NCBI RefSeq assembly: GCF_006539565.1
Contig: NZ_BJNG01000040.1
Span: 1 to 64,000, forward strand
DNA from: Pseudonocardia hydrocarbonoxydans
Lineage (GTDB): Bacteria; Actinomycetota; Actinomycetes; Mycobacteriales; Pseudonocardiaceae
Length of the DNA: 64,000 nucleotides
Direction: 5' to 3'
This document shows, in pieces, positions 17,651-26,073 of the stretch (positions are counted from its first letter, which is position 1; every line of letters starts with the position of its first letter). The notes beneath the pieces were generated by a model. It made no database searches and was not told the DNA's origin. It saw nothing but the letters and a program-made list of their open reading frames with translations. A program made the translations under genes and the position numbers.

Positions 17651-18355
17651 TCAGCCCGCCCCGACGCGCGCGGCGAGCAGGCCGCGCAGCTCGTCGTCGG
17701 ACAGGCCCGAGAGGCGGGCGAGCTGGTCGGGGGCCAGGCCGGCGTCGGCGAGTCGGGCGAGCACGGAGCCGAGGGCGTCGCGCTCGTGCTGCACGGCCTC
17801 GGTCAGCCGGGCGAGCTGGCGTCGGCACGCCTCCAGCTCCACGGTGGCACCGACCGCGCGCACCGGGTCGTCCAGCAGCACGGCCAGCAGCCGGTCACGG
17901 GCGTCACCGCGGTCGGCGGGCGGGCCGCCGGGGGCGGACCAGGCGCCGGCCGCGTCCCCCTCGCCCACGAGGTGCGCGTGCGCCGTGGCCGGGGCCCCGT
18001 CCACGGCCGGGCGGCCCCGCGCCTCCCGGACGGCGAACGCGTGGGCGACGGCCGCGGCGACCGTCCGTCCCGACCCCACCCGGTCCGCCGGGTCCACGCC
18101 GTGCTCCGACGACCCCTCGCCCCGGTCCGGCGGGCCGTCGACGGGCCCGGCCGGCACGGCGGGGTCCTCCGGCACGGCGGGACCCGGCTCCGGCCCGACG
18201 GGGCCGGCGTCGCGCACCGCGTCGGCGACGGTCGGCCGCATCCGGGCCCGGGCCCGGCGCCGCCGGAGTCTCCGGACGACCACCACGGCGACGAGCAGGA
18301 GGAGCGCCCCGATCCCGGCCGGGATCAGGATCTCAGGCGTCAGGGCCGGCTGCAT
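17651..18355 (-). CDS. Hypothetical single-TM protein with C-terminal helical region
   Basis: 234 residues not recognised. N-terminal TM helix (ILIPAGIGALLLLVAVVVV) followed by an Arg-rich stop-transfer (RRLRRRRARARMR), a low-complexity Pro/Asp/Gly middle, and a C-terminal helical coiled-coil-like part (ACRRQLARLTEAVQHERDAL). The last residues (LARLSGLSDDELRGLLAARV) could form a small helical bundle. Convergent with the nitrobindin-like gene, 6 bp apart. Confidence 0.65.
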   Translation of the reverse strand: MQPALTPEILIPAGIGALLLLVAVVVVRRLRRRRARARMRPTVADAVRDAGPVGPEPGPAVPEDPAVPAGPVDGPPDRGEGSSEHGVDPADRVGSGRTVAAAVAHAFAVREARGRPAVDGAPATAHAHLVGEGDAAGAWSAPGGPPADRGDARDRLLAVLLDDPVRAVGATVELEACRRQLARLTEAVQHERDALGSVLARLADAGLAPDQLARLSGLSDDELRGLLAARVGAG

Positions 18356-18360
18356 GGCAG

Positions 18361-18391
18361 CACACCGTACGCCGTTCGGCGTAACGGTGTG
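18361..18391 (-). terminator. Bulged hairpin after the DivIVA-like gene
   Basis: CACACCGT-ACGCC pairs with GGCGT-AACGGTGTG around GTTC, with one bulged base. It lies in the 45 bp between the DivIVA-like gene and the downstream gene on the same strand. Confidence 0.5.
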
Positions 18392-18400
18392 CGACCGGGA

Positions 18401-20017
18401 TCACGCGGAGCGTGAGGGTGAGGTCGGGCGGGTGCCGCCGCCGGCGCTCGTGCCCGGCTCCGGGTTCTTCGGGGCGTCCTTCGGGCGGACGGCACCGACC
18501 GCGGTGGTCGGCTGCTCGGTCGACGGTCCGTCCTTCGCTGCGTCGGCCTGCTCGCCCCGCCGCACCGCGACCGTGGGCTCGGCGGGCTTCGCCGCCTCCG
18601 GGGCCCCGGAGCCGCGGGGCCGGAAGAGGTCGGCGGGCTCGGGCTCGGGCTTGCTGCGCGGCCGCAGGGACGAGTTCTGGTCGACGGCCGGGTAGGCGCC
18701 CGTGGGCAACCGGTGCGCGGCCTTCTTCTCCGCCTCGCGCTCGGGGCGCGCGCCGGACGCCTCGTCGGCGGCCGGGGCCGGGCTCGTCGACGGCGAGCCG
18801 TTCGTCGGGCGCCCGGCGGCCGGGGACCCCGGTCGGGCCGGGTTCTTCCCCGCGGCGGGCGGGGCAGGCTCGGACGCGGCACCGGGGGCCTGCCCGCGGC
18901 GGTCGGTCGACGGCGCCGCCGGGCCGGAGCCGGACGGCGCGCTGGCACCGGACGCCGTCGACGCGCCCGCGGCCGGGGCGGCACCCGGCGTGCGCGACGG
19001 CAGCGCCGTGGTGGCCGGGGAGGGCGTCTCGGCAGCACCGTCGGCGGAGGGCTTCTCCGCGGTCCCGGCCGGCCGGGACGGGCCAGGACGGGCCGCGCCG
19101 GGGTGCGGTGGGACGGATCCACCGGCCGTGGAGCCCGTGGCCGGGGGCCCCGGCGTCGCCTGCCCGAACGTCGCGAACTCGGGGACGGCGGCCCCGGGTG
19201 CGGGGGCCCCGGGTGCGGGGGCTCCGGACGCGGGGGCTCCGGGCGACGGGGCGGGACGGGCCGTGGCGGAGGTGGTGGACGGCGACGGAGCGCTGCGGGC
19301 CGGATCGGCGGGCCGGGGATCGGCCGCCGGGGGGCGCGGGGACGGGCCGGGCCCCGGGCGCGGCGACGGCTCGGGTCGCGGCCCCGCCCCGGGCCGGACC
19401 GCGTCGGGACGCTGGCCGTCGGGACGAGGGGCATCCGGGCGCGGGGCATCCGGGCGCTGGGCGTCGGGACGCGGGGCATCCGGGCGCTGGGCGTCGGGAC
19501 GCTGGGCGTCGGGACGCGGGAGGTCCGGGCGCGGGGCCCCGGGCCGGGCGGGCTCGCGGGCCGAGAGCTGCGCGGTCGGCGCGGCGAGCAGGCCCTCGAG
19601 CTGCGAGCGCATACGGGTGAGCTCGGCCAGCACGGCATCGCGCTGGCGCATCAGGTCGGCCACCTGGGCCCGGACGCCGTCGGTCTCGGCACGCGCCGCC
19701 AGGTGGGCGTTGCGGCGGATCTCGGCCGCCTCCTCCTCCGCGGCCGCCAGGATGCTCTCCATGCGGTCGGTGAAGGTGCCGATCGTGTCCGGGTTGCCCG
19801 CCGGGGCACCGGGCCGGGGCCGCGGCGTCGGCCGGGACCGGGGCTGGCTCGGCGTGACGACCGGCATCGGCTGGCTCCGCACGACCTCCAGGTCCGCCCG
19901 CATCCGGGCGAGCACCCGCTGCAGCCGGTCGACGTGCTCGTCGACCTGGCGGCGGTCGTAGCCGCGCAGCACGACGTCGAAGCGTGGGGCGCCGGGCACC
20001 CCCGCGTCACTCGTCAT
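18401..20017 (-). CDS. DivIVA/Wag31-like coiled-coil protein with long disordered Pro-rich tail
   Basis: 538 residues from ATG 20017, chosen for GGGAGGG 8 bp upstream; the frame opens earlier. Residues ~8-40 hold a DivIVA-type opening (FDVVLRGYDRRQVDEHVDRL), residues ~80-150 a coiled coil (ESILAAAEEEAAEIRRNAHL), and the rest is Pro/Ala/Ser-rich with tandem RPDAP/Q pentapeptides at about 158-206. DivIVA proteins mark curved membranes and organise polar growth; the long tail is atypical and its role unknown. Confidence 0.75.
   Translation of the reverse strand: MTSDAGVPGAPRFDVVLRGYDRRQVDEHVDRLQRVLARMRADLEVVRSQPMPVVTPSQPRSRPTPRPRPGAPAGNPDTIGTFTDRMESILAAAEEEAAEIRRNAHLAARAETDGVRAQVADLMRQRDAVLAELTRMRSQLEGLLAAPTAQLSAREPARPGAPRPDLPRPDAQRPDAQRPDAPRPDAQRPDAPRPDAPRPDGQRPDAVRPGAGPRPEPSPRPGPGPSPRPPAADPRPADPARSAPSPSTTSATARPAPSPGAPASGAPAPGAPAPGAAVPEFATFGQATPGPPATGSTAGGSVPPHPGAARPGPSRPAGTAEKPSADGAAETPSPATTALPSRTPGAAPAAGASTASGASAPSGSGPAAPSTDRRGQAPGAASEPAPPAAGKNPARPGSPAAGRPTNGSPSTSPAPAADEASGARPEREAEKKAAHRLPTGAYPAVDQNSSLRPRSKPEPEPADLFRPRGSGAPEAAKPAEPTVAVRRGEQADAAKDGPSTEQPTTAVGAVRPKDAPKNPEPGTSAGGGTRPTSPSRSA
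19401..19545 (-). repeat. Tandem 15-bp repeats encoding RPDA(P/Q) pentapeptides
   Basis: About ten units of a GC-rich 15-mer (variants of GGGACGCTGGGCGTC) inside the DivIVA-like gene. In-frame length keeps the protein open whatever the copy number, so it may vary between strains. Confidence 0.85.
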
Positions 20018-20170
20018 CGCTTGCCCTCCCGTGCGTGCCGTCACCGTGCATTGCGCCGAGGGTAGGGGGGTCGTTTCGCCCGAGCCCGGCCGTTCACCCT
20101 TTCGCAGCATACCGACGGGTGACCGGACGGGCAGCCGCGGTGCACGCCGGAGCGGCCTACCATCGGGCGG

Positions 20171-20641
20171 GTGGACACCTCGACCCGGACCGACACCGCA
20201 GGTGAGCGGCCTGCCGACGCATCACGTCCGGAGGACCTGAAGCGCACGCTGCACCAGCGCGGTCTCCGGATGACGCCCCAGCGCCAGCTCGTGCTCGACG
20301 CCGTCCGCACGCTCGGGCACGCCACGCCCGAGCAGATCTGTGCGCAGGTGCAGACGGTGGCCCCGGCGGTCAACATCACGACGATCTACCGCACGCTGGA
20401 CCTGCTGGAGAAGCTGGGCGTGGTGCGGCACACGCACCTGGGCCACGGCGCGCCGAACTACTCCGAACAGGAGCACCAGCACGTCCACCTGGTCTGTCAC
20501 GAGTGCGGCGCCGTCGTGGAGTCCCCGTCGGACCTGATGAACGGCCTCGCCGAGCGACTGCGGGAGGTCGCCGGGTTCGAGCTCGACGTCACCCACGTCG
20601 CGCTGTCGGGCCACTGCGCGGACTGCGCGGGCACCCGATGA
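20171..20641 (+). CDS. Fur-family metal-dependent regulator
   Basis: 156 residues, GTG start. Winged helix (GLRMTPQRQLVLDAVRTLG, VNITTIYRTLDLLEKLGVV) and dimerisation domain with the metal-ligand run EHQHVHLVCHECG and a C-terminal CADC; the two CxxC pairs form the structural zinc site. Fur, Zur or Nur cannot be told apart by sequence alone. Stop overlaps the ygfZ-like start (ATGA). Confidence 0.9.
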   Translation: MDTSTRTDTAGERPADASRPEDLKRTLHQRGLRMTPQRQLVLDAVRTLGHATPEQICAQVQTVAPAVNITTIYRTLDLLEKLGVVRHTHLGHGAPNYSEQEHQHVHLVCHECGAVVESPSDLMNGLAERLREVAGFELDVTHVALSGHCADCAGTR

Positions 20642-21714
20642 GCGAGGTCGCGCCCGAGGCCCCCGACCGCGACTCGGCCGTCGCCGCCCACCGGGGCGAC
20701 CCGCCGGCCGAGCAGCGCCGCATGGCCCGCTCGGCGGCCGTCGTCGACCGCTCCCACCGCGGCGTGATCGCCGTGCCCGGCGAGGACCGGCTGAGCTGGC
20801 TGCACCTGCTGCTCACCCAGCACGTGAGCGAGCTGCCGGCCGACACCGGCACCGAGGCGCTGATCCTGGACCTGCAGGGCCGGGTGCAGCACCACATGGT
20901 CGTGGCCCACGCGGACGACGTCGTGTACCTCGACACCGAGCCCGGCGAGCTCCCCGAGCTGCTGGACTACCTCACGAAGATGGTGTTCTGGTCGAAGGTG
21001 CAGCCGCGCGATGCCACGGCCGAGTTCGCCGTGCTGAGCGTGGTCGGGCCCGACACCGCGGCGGTGCTCACCGCGGCCGGCGTCCCGGTACCCGAGCAGC
21101 CCCACGGCGTCCTCGCCCTCCCCGGTGGCGGGGTCGTGCACCGCATGCCGTGGCCCGGCGTCGACGCGGCCGACCTGCTCGTGCCGCGCGCCGACCAGCC
21201 CGCGTGGTGGGCCCGGCTCACCGCCGCGGGCGCCCACGAGGCGGGCACCATGGCCTTCGAGGCGTTGCGCGTGGAGGCGGGGCGGCCGCGGCTGGGCGTC
21301 GACACCGACGAGCGCACGATCCCGCACGAGGTCGGCTGGATCGGCGCGGCCGTGCACCTGACGAAGGGCTGCTACCGCGGCCAGGAGACGGTCGCACGCG
21401 TCGCCAACCTCGGCCGCCCGCCGCGCCGTCTGGTGCTCCTGCACCTCGACGCGGGTGACGAGCACCTGCCTGGCCCCGGCGCCCCGGTCACCCTCGGTGG
21501 GCGCCCGGTGGGCCGGGTCGGCACCGTCGTGCAGCACCACGAGCTGGGGCCGGTGGCGCTGGCGCTGGTCAAGCGGTCCGTACCCGTCGACGCCGATCTG
21601 GTCGCCGGGACCGAGGAGTACGCCGCCCCCGCCCGGATCGACCCGGACTCGGTGCCCGAGGAGGAGGCCGCGCCGCCGCCCGGCCGCGCCGCCCAGAGCG
21701 GGCTGCGCCACTGA
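20638..21714 (+). CDS. ygfZ: YgfZ/GcvT-like folate-binding protein
   Basis: 358 residues from ATG 20638, coupled to the Fur-type gene. YgfZ proteins use tetrahydrofolate in repair or assembly of iron-sulfur clusters. The hallmark KGCYRGQE with its conserved cysteine is present, plus VPGEDRLSWLHLLLTQHV at the N-terminus. Tail is Pro/Glu-rich. The pairing with an iron/zinc regulator fits an Fe-S theme. Confidence 0.88.
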   Translation: MSEVAPEAPDRDSAVAAHRGDPPAEQRRMARSAAVVDRSHRGVIAVPGEDRLSWLHLLLTQHVSELPADTGTEALILDLQGRVQHHMVVAHADDVVYLDTEPGELPELLDYLTKMVFWSKVQPRDATAEFAVLSVVGPDTAAVLTAAGVPVPEQPHGVLALPGGGVVHRMPWPGVDAADLLVPRADQPAWWARLTAAGAHEAGTMAFEALRVEAGRPRLGVDTDERTIPHEVGWIGAAVHLTKGCYRGQETVARVANLGRPPRRLVLLHLDAGDEHLPGPGAPVTLGGRPVGRVGTVVQHHELGPVALALVKRSVPVDADLVAGTEEYAAPARIDPDSVPEEEAAPPPGRAAQSGLRH

Positions 21715-21774
21715 CCGTCCCACAGGACGAGACGCTGCTCCCGGATAGCGGGACCCGGGCGTAGCGTCCGACCC

Positions 21775-23022
21775 GTGGACACGCCCCGGTACCGCTGGGT
21801 GGTGCTCGCCGTGGGCACCGGCGCGCAGGCCGCCACCGCGGCGTACTTCCTCGGGCTCGCCGCCGTCACCCCGGCACTGCGCGCCTACTTCGACCTGGAC
21901 CTCGCCGGGGTCGGCCTGCTGATCGGCGCGATCTCGGTCGGGCTCGTGCCGACGCTGATCCCGTGGGGCGCCGCCGCCGACCGGTACGGGGAGCGCGGCG
22001 TGATGGCGATCGGGCTCGTCGGCTCCGCGGCGGCGCTCGGCGCCACCGCGCTGGTGACCCACCCCGTCGCCGCGGGTGCACTGCTCATGGCGGCCGGGGC
22101 CTCCGGGGCGTCGGTCAACGCGGCGAGCGGGCGCGCGGTGCTGACCTGGTTCCCGGCGCACAGCCGGGGCATGGCGATGGCGGTGCGGCAGACGTCGGTG
22201 CCGCTCGGCGCGGCGCTCGCGGCGGTCGCGCTGCCCGTCATCGCGGGCGTGGGCGGGGTGCCCGCGGTGTTCGTCGCCCTCGCGCTGGTGTGCCTGGTCG
22301 CCGCGGCGGCCGTCACGCTGCTCGTCCGCGAGCCCCCGGACGCCCCCGCGCGCGGCACCCGGTCGGCGGGGCGGATGCGCGACGTCGTCGCCGACCGCAG
22401 GCTGCTGCGCCTGAGCACGGCCGGGCTGCTGCTGGTCGTCCCCCAGTTCCTCGGTTCGGTGTTCCTCGTGGAGGTCCTGCACACCGGCAGCGGCGTGCCA
22501 CTGGCCGCCGCGGGCGCGCTGCTCGCGCTCACCCAGCTGCTCGGCGCGGCCGGGCGCCTCGGCAACGGCGTCTGGTCCGACCGGGCCGGCAGCCGGCTGC
22601 GACCGCTGCGGGTCGTCGCCGTGCTCGTCGCCGCCGGCTTCGGGGCGGCCGCGCTCCTGCAGCCCGGACCGGCCGTCCTGCTCGCCGTGGTGCTCGTGCC
22701 CGCCGCGGCGCTGGCCGTCAGCTGGAACGGGCTGGTGTTCACCGCCGCGGGCGAGATGGCGCCACCCGGGCGCGCCGCGACGGCCATGGCGGTGTCGAAC
22801 ACGGCCAACTACGTCGGTGCCGCGGTGACGCCGGTGCTCGGCGGGGCCGTCGCGCAGGCCGCCGGATGGCCCGCGATGCTGGCGCTGGGCACGGCCGCCG
22901 CGGCACTGGCCCTGCTCACCCTGCGGGGTCTGCGGGAGCCGGGTGACGAAGCCGACGTGACACCGACGGTGCCACGTCGCACGCGCGGCCGTAGGCACGG
23001 TACGGTGGTGCCAGGACACTGA
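21775..23022 (+). CDS. Major facilitator superfamily transporter
   Basis: 415 residues, GTG start, about 12 TM helices. The loop 2-3 motif (WGAAADRYGERGVMAIG) matches the MFS signature G-x-L-a-D-r-x-G-r. Mostly Ala/Leu/Val-rich helices; the exported or imported substrate is not evident. Short intergenic spacing of 60 bp to the ygfZ-like gene. Confidence 0.88.
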   Translation: MDTPRYRWVVLAVGTGAQAATAAYFLGLAAVTPALRAYFDLDLAGVGLLIGAISVGLVPTLIPWGAAADRYGERGVMAIGLVGSAAALGATALVTHPVAAGALLMAAGASGASVNAASGRAVLTWFPAHSRGMAMAVRQTSVPLGAALAAVALPVIAGVGGVPAVFVALALVCLVAAAAVTLLVREPPDAPARGTRSAGRMRDVVADRRLLRLSTAGLLLVVPQFLGSVFLVEVLHTGSGVPLAAAGALLALTQLLGAAGRLGNGVWSDRAGSRLRPLRVVAVLVAAGFGAAALLQPGPAVLLAVVLVPAAALAVSWNGLVFTAAGEMAPPGRAATAMAVSNTANYVGAAVTPVLGGAVAQAAGWPAMLALGTAAAALALLTLRGLREPGDEADVTPTVPRRTRGRRHGTVVPGH

Positions 23023-23084
23023 TGACATGAATGGGGCCGCCGAGACATCCGGCCGCCCCTTCCCTGTTGTAAGGGGGACCAGCC

Positions 23085-23276
23085 ATGGGGCGCGGACGAG
23101 CCAAGGCCAAGCAGACGAAGGTGGCCCGTGAGCTCAAGTACAGCTCCCCCACGATGGATCTCGACGCGCTGCAGCGCGAGATCGGTAGTGGGACGGTGCT
23201 CCACGACACGGAGGCGGAGGACGAGTACGACCCCTACGCCCCCGAGTCCGACAGGGACGACGACCCCGGACGTTGA
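23085..23276 (+). CDS. DUF3073 small basic-acidic protein
   Basis: 63 residues: a basic N-terminus (MGRGRAKAKQTKVARELKY) then acidic tail (YDPYAPESDRDDDPGR). DUF3073 is found in actinobacteria next to purM (Rv0810c). Start follows AAGGGGGACC. Function unknown. A perfect hairpin follows. Confidence 0.92.
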   Translation: MGRGRAKAKQTKVARELKYSSPTMDLDALQREIGSGTVLHDTEAEDEYDPYAPESDRDDDPGR

Positions 23277-23281
23277 TCCTG

Positions 23282-23310
23282 CGGTGACGGGCGCGACGCG
23301 CCCGTCACCG
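23282..23310. terminator. Perfect 12-bp hairpin between DUF3073 and purM
   Basis: CGGTGACGGGCG and CGCCCGTCACCG flank a CGACG loop between two convergent genes; a bidirectional terminator. Confidence 0.75.
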
Positions 23311-23335
23311 GGGCATCCGGGCGTCGGTCCGCGGG

Positions 23336-24409
23336 TCAGAACCGCGGGTGGTCGCCCCGGAGCATGACGCGTGGTGCCGCCGCGTCCTCGGTGCGGGAGA
23401 CCTCACCCAGGACCCAGGCGGGCACGTGTCGGGCCGTGAGCACGGCCAGCGCGCGGTCGACGTCGTCGGCGGGCAGCACGGCCACCATGCCCACGCCCAT
23501 GTTGAACGTCTTCTCCATCTCGGCGCGCTCGACGCGGCCCCGGGAGGCGATGAGGTTGAAGATCGGCGCGGGCGTCCAGGTGTTGCGCTCGACGTGGGCG
23601 CTGAGGCCGTCGGGCAGCACCCGCTCCAGGTTGCGGCCCAGCCCTCCGCCGGTGACGTGCGCGAACGTGCGGACGCCGGTCTCGGCGGCCAGCGCCAGGC
23701 AGTCGCGCGCATAGATGCGGGTGGGGACGAGCAGCTCCTCGCCCAGCGTGTGCCCGAACTCCTCGACGTGGCCCTCCAGCGACATCCGCGCGATGTCGAG
23801 GAGCACGTGCCGGGCCAGCGAGTAGCCGTTGGAGTGCAGGCCCGAGGCCCCCATGGCGAGCAGCACGTCGCCGGGCCGGACGCGGTCGGGCCGCAGCATG
23901 GCGTCGGCCTCGACGATGCCCACGCCGGTGCCGGAGATGTCGTAGCCGCCGACCTCCATCAGGCCCGGGTGCTCGGCGGTCTCGCCACCCAGCAGCGCGC
24001 AGCCGGCCTGCTGGCAGCCCTCCGCGATCCCCTTGACGACGGAGGCGACCATCTCCGGGACGAGCTTGCCGACGGCGATGTAGTCCTGCATGAACAGCGG
24101 CTCCGCGCCGCACACCACGAGGTCGTCGACGACCATCGCGACGAGGTCGAGCCCGATGGTGTCGTGCTTGTCCATCGCCTGCGCGATCGCGACCTTCGTG
24201 CCCACGCCGTCGGTGGAGGAGGCGAGCACCGGCTCGGTGTACTTGCCGATCTTGAGCGCGAACAGGCCCGCGAAGCCGCCGATCCCGCCGAGCACCTCGG
24301 GCCGGTTGGCCTTCTCCGCGTACGGGCGCAGCGCGTCGACGGCCCGTTCGCCTGCCTCGATGTCCACGCCTGCGGCGGCGTAGCTGGCTCCGGGCAGATC
24401 GGTCGGCAT
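23336..24409 (-). CDS. purM: Phosphoribosylformylglycinamidine cyclo-ligase PurM
   Basis: Fifth step of de novo purine synthesis: makes AIR from FGAM with ATP. 357 residues from ATG 24409. Signatures: SYAAAGVDIEAG, SSTDGVGTKVAIA, CALLGGETAEHPG, GASGLHSNGYSLAR and HVTGGGLGRNLERVLP. Follows purF by 62 bp on the same strand, probably one transcript. Confidence 0.97.
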   Translation of the reverse strand: MPTDLPGASYAAAGVDIEAGERAVDALRPYAEKANRPEVLGGIGGFAGLFALKIGKYTEPVLASSTDGVGTKVAIAQAMDKHDTIGLDLVAMVVDDLVVCGAEPLFMQDYIAVGKLVPEMVASVVKGIAEGCQQAGCALLGGETAEHPGLMEVGGYDISGTGVGIVEADAMLRPDRVRPGDVLLAMGASGLHSNGYSLARHVLLDIARMSLEGHVEEFGHTLGEELLVPTRIYARDCLALAAETGVRTFAHVTGGGLGRNLERVLPDGLSAHVERNTWTPAPIFNLIASRGRVERAEMEKTFNMGVGMVAVLPADDVDRALAVLTARHVPAWVLGEVSRTEDAAAPRVMLRGDHPRF

Positions 24410-24471
24410 ACTCGTTCTCGCTCTCGGGCGGGCGGCGGGTGCGCGGTGGCGGGTCCCGGTACGCGTGGGGA

Positions 24472-26040
24472 TCAGGGACGCTCGAGAGCGCCCGAAGCAC
24501 CGTAGCCGACGGCCACCGGCCCGGCGTCGCCCGATGCGGCGCCGGACACGTCGGGGCCGGGCACGTCCGGGACGTCGGGCACGGCCTCGAGGAGGTGCTT
24601 GCCCAGCCGCGCCTCCTCCGGCAGCGGGATCGGGTACTCGCCGTCGAAACAGGCGGAGCAGAGCCGGGAGCGGGGCTGCTCGCTGGCGGCGATCAGGCCC
24701 TCCAGCGACACGTAGCCCAGGGTGTCGGCGCCGATCGAGCGCCGTACGCCGTCGGTGTCGATGCCGCTGGCCACGAGCTCGGCGCGGGTGGCGAAGTCGA
24801 TGCCGTAGAAGCACGGCCAGCGCACCGGCGGGGACGCGATGCGCACGTGCACCTCCAGCGCCCCGGCCTCGCGCAGCATCCGCACCAGCGCGCGCTGGGT
24901 GTTGCCGCGCACGATCGAGTCGTCGACGACCACGAGCCGCTTGCCGCGGATGACCTCGCGCAGCGGGTTGAGCTTGAGCCGGATGCCGAGCTGGCGGATC
25001 GTCTGGCTGGGCTGGATGAAGGTGCGCCCCACGTAGGCGTTCTTGACCAGGCCCTGGCCGTAGGGGATGCCGGACTCCTGCGCGTAGCCGATGGCCGCGG
25101 GCGTGCCCGACTCCGGCGTGGGGATCACCAGGTCGGCCTCGACGGGGTGCTCCTGGGCCAGCCGCCGCCCGATGTCGACGCGGGTGGCGTGCACCGAGCG
25201 CCCGGAGATCGTGGTGTCCGGCCGGGCCAGGTACACGTACTCGAAGACGCAGCCCTTGGGCTCGGGCGCGGCGAAGCGCGAGCTGCGCATGCCGTCGGCG
25301 TCGATGGCCAGCAGCTCGCCCGGCTCGACCTCGCGGACCATGGACGCGCCGACGATGTCGAGCGCCGCGGTCTCGCTGGCGACGACCCAGCCGCGCTCCA
25401 GCCGGCCGAGCACCAGCGGGCGGACGCCGTGGCGGTCGCGCGCGGCGTAGAGCGTCTGCTCGTCGCCGAAGACCAGGGAGAACGCGCCGCGCAGCCGGGG
25501 CAGCAGCCGCATCGCGGCCTCCTCCACCCCGATGTCGGCGGCGGTGGCGGCGATCAGCTCGGCGACCAGGTCGGAGTCGGTGCTGGCCTGCATCTGCGCC
25601 CGGGTGGACGCGGGCGCCGCGGCGAGTGCGGCGACCTCGTCGCGCAGCTCGGCGGTGTTGACCAGGTTGCCGTTGTGGCCCAGGGCGATGCCGCTGCCGG
25701 TGGCCGTGGTGCGGAACGTGGGCTGCGCGTTCTCCCAGGTCGTGGACCCGGTGGTGGAGTAGCGGCAGTGCCCGATCGCGATGTGGCCCTTGAGCGAGCT
25801 GAGGATCTGCTCGTCGAACACCTGGCTGACCAGGCCGAGGTCCTTGAACACGACCATCCGCCGGCCGTCGGACACCGCGATGCCTGCGGCCTCCTGGCCG
25901 CGGTGCTGCAGCGCGTAGAGCCCGTAGTAGGCGAGCTTCGCGACGTCCTCCCCGGGCGCCCACGCGCCGAACACGCCGCACTCCTCGCGGGGCTCGTCGT
26001 CGATGGTCGGGTGGTCGGATTCCGGGTTCGGACCCAACAC
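24472..26040 (-). CDS. purF: Amidophosphoribosyltransferase PurF
   Basis: Committed step of purine synthesis: PRPP plus glutamine to phosphoribosylamine. 522 residues from GTG 26040, which follows AGGAGAGTGC. A 20-residue propeptide precedes the glutaminase nucleophile Cys21 (EECGVFGAW). The PRPP loop VVVDDSIVRGNT and the glutamine site HCRYSTTGS are intact. C-terminal CSACFDGEYP region carries cysteines of the Fe-S type seen in many PurF. Confidence 0.97.
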   Translation of the reverse strand: MLGPNPESDHPTIDDEPREECGVFGAWAPGEDVAKLAYYGLYALQHRGQEAAGIAVSDGRRMVVFKDLGLVSQVFDEQILSSLKGHIAIGHCRYSTTGSTTWENAQPTFRTTATGSGIALGHNGNLVNTAELRDEVAALAAAPASTRAQMQASTDSDLVAELIAATAADIGVEEAAMRLLPRLRGAFSLVFGDEQTLYAARDRHGVRPLVLGRLERGWVVASETAALDIVGASMVREVEPGELLAIDADGMRSSRFAAPEPKGCVFEYVYLARPDTTISGRSVHATRVDIGRRLAQEHPVEADLVIPTPESGTPAAIGYAQESGIPYGQGLVKNAYVGRTFIQPSQTIRQLGIRLKLNPLREVIRGKRLVVVDDSIVRGNTQRALVRMLREAGALEVHVRIASPPVRWPCFYGIDFATRAELVASGIDTDGVRRSIGADTLGYVSLEGLIAASEQPRSRLCSACFDGEYPIPLPEEARLGKHLLEAVPDVPDVPGPDVSGAASGDAGPVAVGYGASGALERP

Positions 26041-26073
26041 GCACTCTCCTGTCGCAGACCTCTCGACGGCCGG

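Noticed and set aside
19401-19545. Regular repeats that could suggest a CRISPR array
   Set aside because: Units are 15 bp, in frame with no spacers, coding for RPDA(P/Q); it is a protein repeat.
20497-23028. An 843-codon minus-strand open frame across ygfZ and the MFS gene
   Set aside because: Low-complexity Arg/Gly/His composition; the opposite strand encodes two clear families.
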